Shown piece after piece: positions 44,510 to 53,028 of a stretch of DNA of 64,000 bases (position 1 is its first letter; the number at the start of each line of letters is the position of its first letter). Location: the NCBI RefSeq assembly GCF_947498635.1, contig NZ_CANMKV010000005.1, positions 1 through 64,000 of the forward strand. Reading direction: 5' to 3'. Below the pieces are notes generated by a model. It saw nothing but the letters and a program-made list of their open reading frames with translations. It had not been told where the DNA came from and did not search any database. Source of the DNA: an uncultured Microbulbifer sp. Its GTDB lineage: Bacteria; Pseudomonadota; Gammaproteobacteria; Pseudomonadales; Cellvibrionaceae. Made by a program: the position numbers and the translations under genes.

Positions 44510-44926
44510 ATGAAATCTAATTGTCTACACCTTGCCATCCCTGCTGGGGATTTGGCGACCACGAAAATTTTTTATTGCGATGTACTCGGCTGTAAAACCG
44601 GAAACGGTGAAGAAGGGCGCTGGGTTGATATCGATTTCTGGGGCAATGAACTGACTCTGCATCAAAGTGAAGAAAAGCTGCCAAATGTGCGCCACAAAGT
44701 GGATATGGGAGCGGTTGCGGTTCCTCATTTTGGCATTCACTTACCGGAAGATGAGTTCCAGGCACTCAAAGGTCGTATCGAAGCGGCTGGCCTGGAATAC
44801 CTGGATAAGCCTTACCGTCGCTTTGTGGGTAGTGAGTATGAGCAGGAAACCTTCTTTATTGAAGATCCAAACGGTAATGTTTTGGAAATGAAGACAATGC
44901 TGAATCCAGAGTTGATGTTTAAATAA
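44510..44926 (+). CDS. VOC family protein, second copy
   Basis: A 138-residue glyoxalase-fold protein. CLHLAIPAGDLATTKIFYCDVLGC starts the first babbab unit, and FFIEDPNGNVLEMKT is the typical metal-ligand end (DPNGN). It resembles glyoxalase-I/dioxygenase-like small VOC proteins, with no assigned substrate. The ATG at 44510 is chosen because GGAGG lies just upstream; an earlier in-frame start would add 19 residues not seen in the family. Confidence 0.85.
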   Translation: MKSNCLHLAIPAGDLATTKIFYCDVLGCKTGNGEEGRWVDIDFWGNELTLHQSEEKLPNVRHKVDMGAVAVPHFGIHLPEDEFQALKGRIEAAGLEYLDKPYRRFVGSEYEQETFFIEDPNGNVLEMKTMLNPELMFK

Positions 44927-45251
44927 AGCTCACCGGGAATCAGATATTAATTTGCCGCCTTCCAAGTACTCTTTGTCGCCTGGAAGGTTAGGTTAAATAA
45001 AGTTTCGTAAATAGTTCTAAAATAGTTTTATTTACATTCCTATCCCCGGCACCTAGGGCGAGTGACTCTTAAAAACCACTTAATTTTTTAGCCTATGCTG
45101 AAAGATTTTTGGGGTTAATTTGATAGTCTTATCTTTAGAGTTCGTAAAAGGTAAAGATTGGCTATATCTTTAAAGCTCACAGTCAGGTTTTCTGGGCGGG
45201 GGTGAAGCAAGATTTTAAATGTTTTTAGTGTTTGAATTTAAAAAGGTAATG
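44927..45251. other. gene-free stretch
   Basis: About 325 bases. CCTTCCA and TGGAAGG (near 44958-44987) form a loose inverted repeat. No gene was recognised. Confidence 0.4.
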
Positions 45252-46787
45252 CTAATCAATCTGTAAAGACTTTATAAACCGATCGGCGTGATTTTGAATG
45301 TCTTTTTTTTCACTGAAGGTGAGTTTATTTAAGAGGCTTAGCATCATAGCCATCCTCGGATTTTTGTTGAAATGACTGCGCTTTTTTAGGAGAAAATTCC
45401 AGTAGAGGCTGTTAAAGGGACATGCATCATTGCCAATCCTTTCTTTTACATTATACCGGCATTCACTACAGTAATTACTCATTTTATTGATGTAAGCACC
45501 ACTACTAATGTAAGGTTTAGTGGCAACTAGGCCGCCATCAGCATACTGGCTCATACCTCTCGTATTAGGCATTTCTACCCACTCTATGGCGTCTATATAG
45601 ATTCCTAGGTACCAAGCTTCAACTTGGTCCGGATTAGTCTGGGTTAGCAGGGCGAAGTTGCCGGTAATCATCAGACGTTGGATATGGTGAGCATAGGCGT
45701 GCTGCAGGCTATTTTTGATGGTTTGGTGCAGGCAATTCATATCCGTATCTGCATCCCAGTAGAAAGCGGGAAGCGGTTTAGAGTTCTGTAATTTATTCTG
45801 CTTTCTATAATGTGGCATTTCTCTCCAATAGATACCACGCATATATTCACGCCAGCCGAGTATCTGACGAATAAACCCTTCAACCTGATTGATGTGAATA
45901 ACCTCTTTATTACATTCCCATTGGCCAATGACCGCTTCTATAACTTCTAAGGGATTAAGCATCTTACTATTGAGGGAGAAACTTAAGCGGCTATGGAAAA
46001 GGTAAACTTCCTTTGGGTCCATGGCATCCTGATAGTCACCAAAATGTGGCAATAAATACTTACAAAAATGGTGAAGCATTTTTAAGCTATCTTTGCGATT
46101 AATTGGCCATGGGAAGTGTTCCGGATCAATTTTCCCCAGAGTTTTTATGCCAGATTTAACAATACGATTGAATGTTGCAGATACTGATTTGCGGAATTGA
46201 TATTGATGCGGAATTTTGATGTTTTTCTTCCATTTTTTCCGATTGGTTTGGTCGTAGTTCCACTTTCCTCCTTCTGGGGTTTCGTCACCAATTATCAAGA
46301 TCTTGTGCTTCTTGCGCATATGACGGTAGAAGCTTTCCATTAAAAGACTTTTTTTGCCTTTGAAGAATTCTGTCAAGTCCTCTCTTTTGGTAAGAAAGTG
46401 TTCGGTATCATAGGTTTCAAAGTCTATTTTAAGCTTTGTGCATAATGTTTTTAGCTGATGATCCAGTCGATATTCGTCGGGTAATTGATATTCAAATTTC
46501 TCGAATCCGTAGTTTTCTATTAGATTTTTAATATTTTTTGATAGGTCTTGCTGGTTCTGTTTGTCTTGGAGCTGGTAGTATATAATTTGTTTCTTGCGAG
46601 ATTTTAGCCATGCCGAAAATTCCCGCATGGCTTCAAAGAAGGCCGTTACTTTTTGAATATGGTGAACAACGTAATCTGTTTCTTGGCGCATCTCAGCGAT
46701 GAAGTAATATATGCTCTGATCGTCATTACGATACCAGGAGTGCTTGTAGTTGAGTTGGTCTCCAAGAATCAGCCGAAGAGTTTTCAC
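45252..46787 (-). CDS. FeS-type (6-4)-photolyase/cryptochrome
   Basis: A 511-residue DNA photolyase of the bacterial iron-sulphur class (FeS-BCP, PhrB type), which repairs UV (6-4) photoproducts using light and FAD. The opening TLRLILGDQLNYKHSW matches this class. Four cysteines at 352, 440, 443 and 456 (NCLHQ, YCSECRYN, DACP) have the same spacing as the cluster ligands of Agrobacterium PhrB. The FAD core is visible as GWREYMRGIYW and MITGNFALL. The start is GTG, with GAGAGG upstream. It lies just downstream of an ABC-F gene on the same strand. Confidence 0.92.
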   Translation of the reverse strand: MKTLRLILGDQLNYKHSWYRNDDQSIYYFIAEMRQETDYVVHHIQKVTAFFEAMREFSAWLKSRKKQIIYYQLQDKQNQQDLSKNIKNLIENYGFEKFEYQLPDEYRLDHQLKTLCTKLKIDFETYDTEHFLTKREDLTEFFKGKKSLLMESFYRHMRKKHKILIIGDETPEGGKWNYDQTNRKKWKKNIKIPHQYQFRKSVSATFNRIVKSGIKTLGKIDPEHFPWPINRKDSLKMLHHFCKYLLPHFGDYQDAMDPKEVYLFHSRLSFSLNSKMLNPLEVIEAVIGQWECNKEVIHINQVEGFIRQILGWREYMRGIYWREMPHYRKQNKLQNSKPLPAFYWDADTDMNCLHQTIKNSLQHAYAHHIQRLMITGNFALLTQTNPDQVEAWYLGIYIDAIEWVEMPNTRGMSQYADGGLVATKPYISSGAYINKMSNYCSECRYNVKERIGNDACPFNSLYWNFLLKKRSHFNKNPRMAMMLSLLNKLTFSEKKDIQNHADRFIKSLQID

Positions 46788-46829
46788 AGGTACGACCTCT
46801 CTTTGGTAGCCATATAGTTGGTCATTTTA

Positions 46830-48404
46830 CTATTCAAGTTTATATTGGCCGTTGACGCCTATCGCTTCAATAAAAATAGGATCATGCGAAACCAATAGAA
46901 AAGTTCCGGGGAACCCTACAAGTGCCTTCTCAAGAAGTCTGCGGGAATCCAGGTCCAGGTAATTATCCGGTTCGTCCAGTAGTAGCAGATCTGTAGTGGG
47001 GTTGCCACGTGTGGCTGCAAGCAGTGCCACTTTTAACTGTTCTCCGCCACTTAAGTCTTTTAGAGGACGCAACGCCAAATCACCCCTTAGGCGCATAGTC
47101 GCTAACATTGTGCGCCAGTGTCCCTCACTACGGCCAGGATATAGGTGATTAAGGTTACTCAAAGCAGATAAACTCTTGTTGAGAAAGCTAAGGTCCTGAT
47201 CCAGATAACAATAATTGCCATAATGCTGGCAAACTCCCTTTTTAGCCTTGAGTTGACCCGCGATAATCTTAAGAAGGGTTGATTTTCCACTTCCGTTGCT
47301 TCCTGTGACCTGCCAGCGATCTCCACTTTGAAGGGTCAGGGAAATTGGATCTTTATGGCTACCACGGGGAAGGCATATATTCTCCAGGTGCAGTCGTCTT
47401 CCCCCGCGTAAATCATCGGTTTTGATATCAAGTTTCTGTGGCTTTAATCTATAGGTTTCTTTCCTGGATCTAGCTTGTAATGCATCTTGCCTTATCTCCA
47501 AATTTAATTGACGTTGCTCAAGTCGACGCTTTACTTTCCCAAAACCTCGACCCGCACGATTCTTCTGTGCATCAAGTAAACTTTTACTTTGGGAGTTTCG
47601 CTTACTTTCACCTTGCCGCTGTCTTTCTGCGAATTTTTGTATAGAGAGTTGCTTTATCCTGTTTATCTGCCGAAGCTCTTTATGATTATCTTGGGCCTTT
47701 TGTAACAAAGCTGCCTGCTCAATATTGCGTCTGTGCTGATAAGAGCTATACCCACCGCCGTAAAGTCTAAGACCTTGTTGGTGTAGTTCGAATATCTGGT
47801 TTACATATTCCAATAGTTCTCGATCATGACTGGCTACCAAAGCTCCTCCTGGGTGTTGCATTAAGCTATTGCGTAACCATTCCCTGCCTTCCCGGTCAAG
47901 ATGATTACTGGGCTCATCCAATAGAAGGTAGTGATTTTTTTTGGAGAATGCATGGGAGAGAAATAATCTCGTTCTTTGCCCGCCGTTAAGGTGTTCGATT
48001 GGGGTATCCAGCGGTGCTGTAATTTCTACTGATTCCAGCTGCCGCTGCCAGGTTAAGGGTATATGCCAGTAATCTGCAACGGCTGCGAAGTCTTCTTCAG
48101 TAGCAAGACCTTGTTCAATACGCGTAAATAATTTCCAAAGTTGTCCCTTCTCCAGGAAATCAACAATCTTGAAACTGGATAGGTTATAAAACTGCCGCAC
48201 CAGATGGTTTGGTTTTTTCCATGTAAAATGACCGTTATCAATAGGGATTTGGGAAGAGAGTACCTTTAGAAGTGTGGATTTCCCCCCGCCATTGGGTGCC
48301 ACTAGACCGGTTATGCCGGCAGGTAACTCTGAATTTATTTTTAGGAATAAAGGTGTACCTCCAAATGCCAATGAGAGATTCTCAAGAGTACAAATAGCCG
48401 TCAT
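46830..48404 (-). CDS. ABC-F family ATPase (second)
   Basis: A 524-residue twin-ATPase ABC-F protein. Walker A motifs are GLVAPNGGGKST and VTGSNGSGKST; signature motifs are LNGGQRTRLFLSHAF and LSGGEQLKVAL, with LLLDEPSNHLD and LLLDEPDNYLD following. The linker between the cassettes (about 255-330) is rich in Arg, Lys and Gln (RNIEQAALLQKAQDN, KQLSIQKFAERQRQGES), as in ribosome-binding ABC-F members. The ATG at 48404 has GGAGGG just upstream and is preferred over one at 48437. The photolyase gene is 40 bases downstream, and the two may form an operon. Confidence 0.9.
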   Translation of the reverse strand: MTAICTLENLSLAFGGTPLFLKINSELPAGITGLVAPNGGGKSTLLKVLSSQIPIDNGHFTWKKPNHLVRQFYNLSSFKIVDFLEKGQLWKLFTRIEQGLATEEDFAAVADYWHIPLTWQRQLESVEITAPLDTPIEHLNGGQRTRLFLSHAFSKKNHYLLLDEPSNHLDREGREWLRNSLMQHPGGALVASHDRELLEYVNQIFELHQQGLRLYGGGYSSYQHRRNIEQAALLQKAQDNHKELRQINRIKQLSIQKFAERQRQGESKRNSQSKSLLDAQKNRAGRGFGKVKRRLEQRQLNLEIRQDALQARSRKETYRLKPQKLDIKTDDLRGGRRLHLENICLPRGSHKDPISLTLQSGDRWQVTGSNGSGKSTLLKIIAGQLKAKKGVCQHYGNYCYLDQDLSFLNKSLSALSNLNHLYPGRSEGHWRTMLATMRLRGDLALRPLKDLSGGEQLKVALLAATRGNPTTDLLLLDEPDNYLDLDSRRLLEKALVGFPGTFLLVSHDPIFIEAIGVNGQYKLE

Positions 48405-49217
48405 ATGGCCCTCCGACGATCGGAATGGGTGGCGCAATATATTTATTGGGTTTTAGAATTGCCTGTTAAAATTACGCCACCTGCACAGGATAAAATAGTT
48501 CCGCAATAGAAAACGGGTTCATTTCCAGTGTTGTGCAGGGCTTAGTTCATTGGCGTAATAGGCTCTAGAATGGGATGTTGAAAAAGTACTTGGGCTTGTA
48601 AAGAGTTCTTGAAGATACATAGAATAGTAAACTATCTAGGAAGATGCAAGAAGCCTTCATTATGGTGTCCAGATCCAAGTATTTTGGGATGATATCCCTT
48701 GGATAAACTGTCTATGGTCTAAGTGAAGACCTATTTAAAAACCTGTAGTACTAAATTTCTAATTACCCTTACTTACATATTTTGAATATATGGAATGAAA
48801 TGGTGTAATTTAGGGGCTTACAGCATCTTAAGCTGATGCTGTATGTGGTCAGCCATAGATGTAAGCATGGAGTTTGATAGGGCAGGGTTATGCAATCATC
48901 TATTAATTACTGCGGAAGTATATTCAGTTAGCTCTTTTAATGTGTGTCGATGAGAATTTACCGATAACCAATAATTTAAAGGGGGCTATAAAAATAGCCT
49001 AATAAATTTCTGTGCGATAAATAGTATTGCTTTTTCAAAAGCGCACTACCTTCATTATCTGATATAGATAATGATCCAAGAATCGAAGATGGCCTCAGGT
49101 AGAGTCGGAATTGGTAATGGGTGTCTAAATCTTGAATTCATCCTAAACTCTAAGGAATGTGTATGATCTAGGTTAATGTCCTTTAGGTTGTCTGATGAGT
49201 CATTGGTGAGGTGTTGT
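48405..49217. other. long gene-free stretch
   Basis: About 810 bases, AT-rich. TACAGCATC (48819-48827) and GATGCTGTA (48835-48843) make a perfect 9-bp stem with a 7-base loop. No gene was recognised. Confidence 0.45.
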
Positions 49218-49763
49218 ATGAATAGAATACCGTTGGCTTCGGTGCAAGATTTTGATGGTAAGACCCAAGAGCTTTTGAGTGGACTTCCGCCGGTAAATAT
49301 TGCTGTTATGCTTGCCAGAACTGGAATTGCCCCTGAAATATATTCCGTAGTTTCAGCACTGTTTAGTGATGATTACCTGCCTGATGACGATCGGGAAGTT
49401 ATGCTTTATAGAGTTTGTAAAGACAACAACTCACAGTATGAAATTAATTTTCACAAAAAGACGGCATCGCTGCCACAGGAAATTGTAGATATAGTCCTCT
49501 CTGAGGATGTCAGCCCATTGGAAACTTGGTATCAGATACTTTGCAAAGCCTGTGATGAAATTACAAATGATGCAAAAATGACAGAGGATTCAGTGCGAGC
49601 CTTTGTGGAGCATTATGGATCTTATGATAGGGCTTGCCGGGCAATATTTCTTTTAAGCTGGTTCAATATGCTGACCAGATATTCCAATTCTACTGGTGTT
49701 CCATTTGAAAGTGACCAAGTCTTAGAGTCTATCGCCTCCCCGGTAAAAATGGAAAGACACTGA
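49218..49763 (+). CDS. carboxymuconolactone-decarboxylase-like protein
   Basis: A 181-residue protein of the AhpD/CMD type fold. The central helix pattern LPDDDREVMLYRVCKDNNSQYEINFHKKTA matches the family position where AhpD carries a CxxC pair. Here the pair is replaced (NNSQY); a single cysteine sits three residues earlier. The redox dithiol activity is therefore unlikely. Later helices (YQILCKACDEITNDAKM, AIFLLSWFNMLTRYSNS) are also CMD-like. The ATG at 49218 follows GAGGTG. No neighbours suggest a role. Confidence 0.65.
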   Translation: MNRIPLASVQDFDGKTQELLSGLPPVNIAVMLARTGIAPEIYSVVSALFSDDYLPDDDREVMLYRVCKDNNSQYEINFHKKTASLPQEIVDIVLSEDVSPLETWYQILCKACDEITNDAKMTEDSVRAFVEHYGSYDRACRAIFLLSWFNMLTRYSNSTGVPFESDQVLESIASPVKMERH

Positions 49764-50343
49764 TTTAATGGTTAGTTTTGGCTTGAAAAGGGGGGCAAGA
49801 TCCGGATTTAGGGAAATCTATCAATTTTTATAGTCCGCAAATGATTTTTTATAAATCTGGACAATTACCTGGCCGTTAAAGCAAAATGGTTTGATATAAA
49901 CGTGTAGCTGTAAATTTACTCAATTCGAATGTAATACTTTCAACCCTGTGGTCTTGCCCATTTTAATGATTCGAGCCTATTTACTACGAGTCGAACTATC
50001 CAGGAGTACTCGTAATCTGTTAAGCGAGATAAGCTCTGCTTAAAAAATTTATCGATCGCATCAACCTAGCCAAAACAACTGAAAATTTTTATCAAAATTG
50101 TTGATTGTATGGTAATACCCTTAATCCTCATCTGTAGTTCTCAATATTGCATTGGTATTTTCAGATATTTGCTTCGCCAATTAATTTATGTTTGTTCTCT
50201 AAAGTTTCCCGTTTCCCCCTTTAAAAAGCTATTTTGCGTTAGCCTATTGGCGGTAGGTAATAGCTTGTTAGATAGGCTAGGCTTCCTATGAAAGCAGGAT
50301 CCGCTAAGGGGGCTGTCATTATACTCAATATGGAAATATTGCT
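49764..50343. other. gene-free stretch
   Basis: About 580 AT-rich bases. A 60-codon plus-strand frame at 50109-50291 is leucine-, serine- and cysteine-rich without a ribosome-binding site, and I do not count it as a gene. Confidence 0.4.
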
Positions 50344-51537
50344 TCAGGTAGCTATGTCCTGAGAAGAAATTTGCTCAATCTCGTCTGGTTCGTATCCGAG
50401 AGCCTGTAAAATAGTCTGATTGTGTTCACCCAGGGGGCCTCCGGCTATATATTGTTGGTTTTTTTTGCCATTAAAATTAAAGGGGGTATTTATTTGCCGG
50501 ATGGTATTTCCGTGAGATGTAGTTGCTAAGCATAGCATTTTCCGATCTTGAATCAATTTGCTTTCGGCGGCCTCGCTGAATTTGAGTACGGGCTCCACAC
50601 AGACATCACTACCGTCAAAAATATCTGTCCATTCTCTAAGATTACGTTTAACTATTGTGTCGGTGATGTCCTGTTTTAATTGTTCCTGTTGATCGGCTTC
50701 CAGTACACGACTAATCCATTCTGGATGACCTATTCCAGAAAAAAAAGCCTTGGCGAACTGTGGTTCCAGGCTGCCTACAGCCAGGTAGCGATTATCTGCT
50801 GTGCGATAGTAATCGTAAAAGCTGCCACCATTGAGCAGTTCCATTTCCAATTGTGGGTCACAACTGCCAGCCAGAGCATTAGCGCCACTTATGGCGTTCA
50901 GGGCGAAGGCGCAGTCAGTCATGCTGATATCGATATATACACCACAATTGGTTCGTGTGCGCTTATGTACTGCGGCGAGAATTGCCATCACTGCGTGATG
51001 GGAGCCTCCGGCTATATCGGCTATTTGCATACCGCTGAGGCTGGGGCCAGTTTTATTTCGACCGGAGTAGCTGGCCAGGCCTGAACGAGCCAAGTAATTG
51101 ATATCGTGGCCGGCCTTCTGCTTTAGGGGGCCGTTTTGCCCATAGCCGGTGATTGAGCAGTAGATAATATCTGGACGGATTGCTCGGAGTATTTCGTATC
51201 CGAGTCCTAATTTTTCCATTACACCGGGACGGAATTGCTCGACAACAATATCGTATTTCTCTAGGAGGCGGAGAATTATTTCCTTTGCTTCAGGGGTTTT
51301 TAGGTCCAGCGCCAGGGATTTTTTATTGCGATTAATTGTGGCGTGTGCAGCGGATACTGGATTTTCAGTATCCAGTATCGGGGGTAGGCCGCGCAACATG
51401 TCAGGGCGTGTTGGGGATTCAATTCGCAGAATCTCTGCGCCCATGTCGGCCAATAACATAGTTGCATATGGACCTGGTAGAAGGGTTGTAAAGTCCAAGA
51501 TGTTAAGCCCCTGAAGAGGGGTTTTATTGTCGTCCAT
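50344..51537 (-). CDS. CaiB/BaiF family CoA-transferase
   Basis: A 397-residue class III CoA-transferase or alpha-methylacyl-CoA racemase. The opening LQGLNILDFTTLLPGPYATMLLADMGAEILRIESP is the family start, and GMQIADIAGGSHHAVMAIL contains the catalytic aspartate. Members move CoA between acids or epimerise 2-methylacyl-CoA. It is the last gene of a beta-oxidation cluster on the minus strand, so a branched-chain or unusual fatty acyl substrate is plausible. No ribosome-binding site is obvious before the ATG. Confidence 0.9.
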   Translation of the reverse strand: MDDNKTPLQGLNILDFTTLLPGPYATMLLADMGAEILRIESPTRPDMLRGLPPILDTENPVSAAHATINRNKKSLALDLKTPEAKEIILRLLEKYDIVVEQFRPGVMEKLGLGYEILRAIRPDIIYCSITGYGQNGPLKQKAGHDINYLARSGLASYSGRNKTGPSLSGMQIADIAGGSHHAVMAILAAVHKRTRTNCGVYIDISMTDCAFALNAISGANALAGSCDPQLEMELLNGGSFYDYYRTADNRYLAVGSLEPQFAKAFFSGIGHPEWISRVLEADQQEQLKQDITDTIVKRNLREWTDIFDGSDVCVEPVLKFSEAAESKLIQDRKMLCLATTSHGNTIRQINTPFNFNGKKNQQYIAGGPLGEHNQTILQALGYEPDEIEQISSQDIAT

Positions 51538-51649
51538 AAATTATTTGTCTGTATTGATAAGAGTGCTATGGCGCAATAGAACTGCCCTAATAAAGTTCCA
51601 CACCCAAAATATGCGAAAAATAAATTGTGGTGTATTACGCAGTCGGAAG

Positions 51650-51678
51650 TTACCGGCAAGCAGACTGCTTGCCGGTAA
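51650..51678. promoter_or_regulatory. perfect hairpin between the acyl-CoA dehydrogenase and CaiB genes
   Basis: TTACCGGCAAGCAG and CTGCTTGCCGGTAA form a long perfect inverted repeat with a one-base centre, just past the stop of the dehydrogenase gene. It is probably an intercistronic terminator or message-processing hairpin, as no T tract follows on the minus strand. Confidence 0.6.
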
Positions 51679-51689
51679 TCAGCCAGGAG

Positions 51690-52838
51690 TTAGATTTCTC
51701 GCAAGATTTCGCGGGAAATAATAAGTTTCATAATTTCATTGGTGCCCGCATAGATACGCTGGACTCTGGCATCAGCCCAAGAGCGGGCAATGGGGTACTC
51801 CCACATATATCCAAAGCCACCGTGTAGCTGTACACACTCATCTAACAATTTGCACTGAAAGTCAGTGGTGAGCAATTTGGCTTTAGCAGCAGTGGCAATA
51901 TCCAATTTTTTTTCGTAGTGCAGTTCCAGGCAGCGATCCACAAAGACTCTAAGAGCGGTGAGTTCACTATCCATTTCTGCTAACTTGAATTGAGTGTTTT
52001 GAAAAGCGGCAATTGGCTTGCCAAACGCCTTGCGTTCACGTACGTAGTCAATTGTCCACTGTAAAGCCGCTTCGGAATTGGATACAGCAAATATTGAAAC
52101 GCTCAGTCTTTCTTGAGGTAATTCCTGCATTAAATAAATAAAGCCCTGCCCCTCTGCACCCAAGAGGTTTTCTACCGGTACTTCGACATCATCAAAGAAA
52201 AGCTCCGAAGTATCCTGGGCTTTCATCCCAATTTTTTCTAGATTACTTCCTTTTTGAAACCCTGCAGATTGGGCATCGACCAATAGCAGGCTAACACCAG
52301 AAGCCCCTTCGGAGGGGTCCGTTTTTGCAACGACAATAACGAGGTCGGCATGTTGTCCATTGGTGATAAATGTTTTAGAGCCATTAAGTAGATAATGATC
52401 GCCCTTTTTGATTGCGGTTGTCTTTACGCCTTGTAAGTCGGAGCCGGCACCGGGTTCCGTCATAGCAATGGCCGTGACAATTTCGCCGCTGATACACTTA
52501 GGAAGGTATTTCTTTTTTTGTTCTTCTGTGCCGTAGTTAATAATATAAGGTACAGCAATGTTGGAATGCAGGCCCCAGCCAATGCCCGAAAGCCCTGCTC
52601 GGGCGATTTCTTCATCGATAATAGAATTGTAGCCGTAGTCGAGCTCCAGGCCGCCGTAAGCTTCCGATATCTGAGGGCATAAAAAGCCCATTTCTCCAGC
52701 TTTATTCCACAGGGCACGATCTACCTGTCCATCTTTCTCCCATTGACCGTGGAAGGGGATGGCCTCTTTCTCGAGAAATTTCCGTACGGTATCGCGAAAT
52801 TGTTCGTGATCCTCGTTGTAAACAGTCCTCGGTATCAT
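51690..52838 (-). CDS. acyl-CoA dehydrogenase
   Basis: A 382-residue FAD enzyme that introduces the first double bond in beta-oxidation. The N-terminal half has AMTEPGAGSDLQGVKTTA and NGSKTFITNGQHADLV, the C-terminal half has QLHGGFGYMWEYPIARSWADARVQRIYAGTNEIMK (parts quoted) with the catalytic base Glu368 in AGTNEIM. It is of the long- or medium-chain/SCAD-like type; chain-length preference cannot be read. GGAGTAAAGG stands before the ATG. Confidence 0.95.
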   Translation of the reverse strand: MIPRTVYNEDHEQFRDTVRKFLEKEAIPFHGQWEKDGQVDRALWNKAGEMGFLCPQISEAYGGLELDYGYNSIIDEEIARAGLSGIGWGLHSNIAVPYIINYGTEEQKKKYLPKCISGEIVTAIAMTEPGAGSDLQGVKTTAIKKGDHYLLNGSKTFITNGQHADLVIVVAKTDPSEGASGVSLLLVDAQSAGFQKGSNLEKIGMKAQDTSELFFDDVEVPVENLLGAEGQGFIYLMQELPQERLSVSIFAVSNSEAALQWTIDYVRERKAFGKPIAAFQNTQFKLAEMDSELTALRVFVDRCLELHYEKKLDIATAAKAKLLTTDFQCKLLDECVQLHGGFGYMWEYPIARSWADARVQRIYAGTNEIMKLIISREILREI

Positions 52839-53028
52839 CCTTTACTCCATCATTATTTTTTATTATCTGGAATTGTAGACCTGCACGTAACACCTAGGGG
52901 TTTGGAGCTGCTATGCAATTTCAAACCCGCTGTAACTGGGCTATTGCTGTGTGTGTTGTCTAACTTTGACAATCCGGTCATTTGCCACAGTGATCAGCGG
53001 TTCTTGGTGTTTTATGTCGCTTGGTACA

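Noticed and set aside
50109-50291. Plus-strand frame of 60 codons
   Set aside because: Low-complexity hydrophobic sequence without a ribosome-binding site or homology hints.
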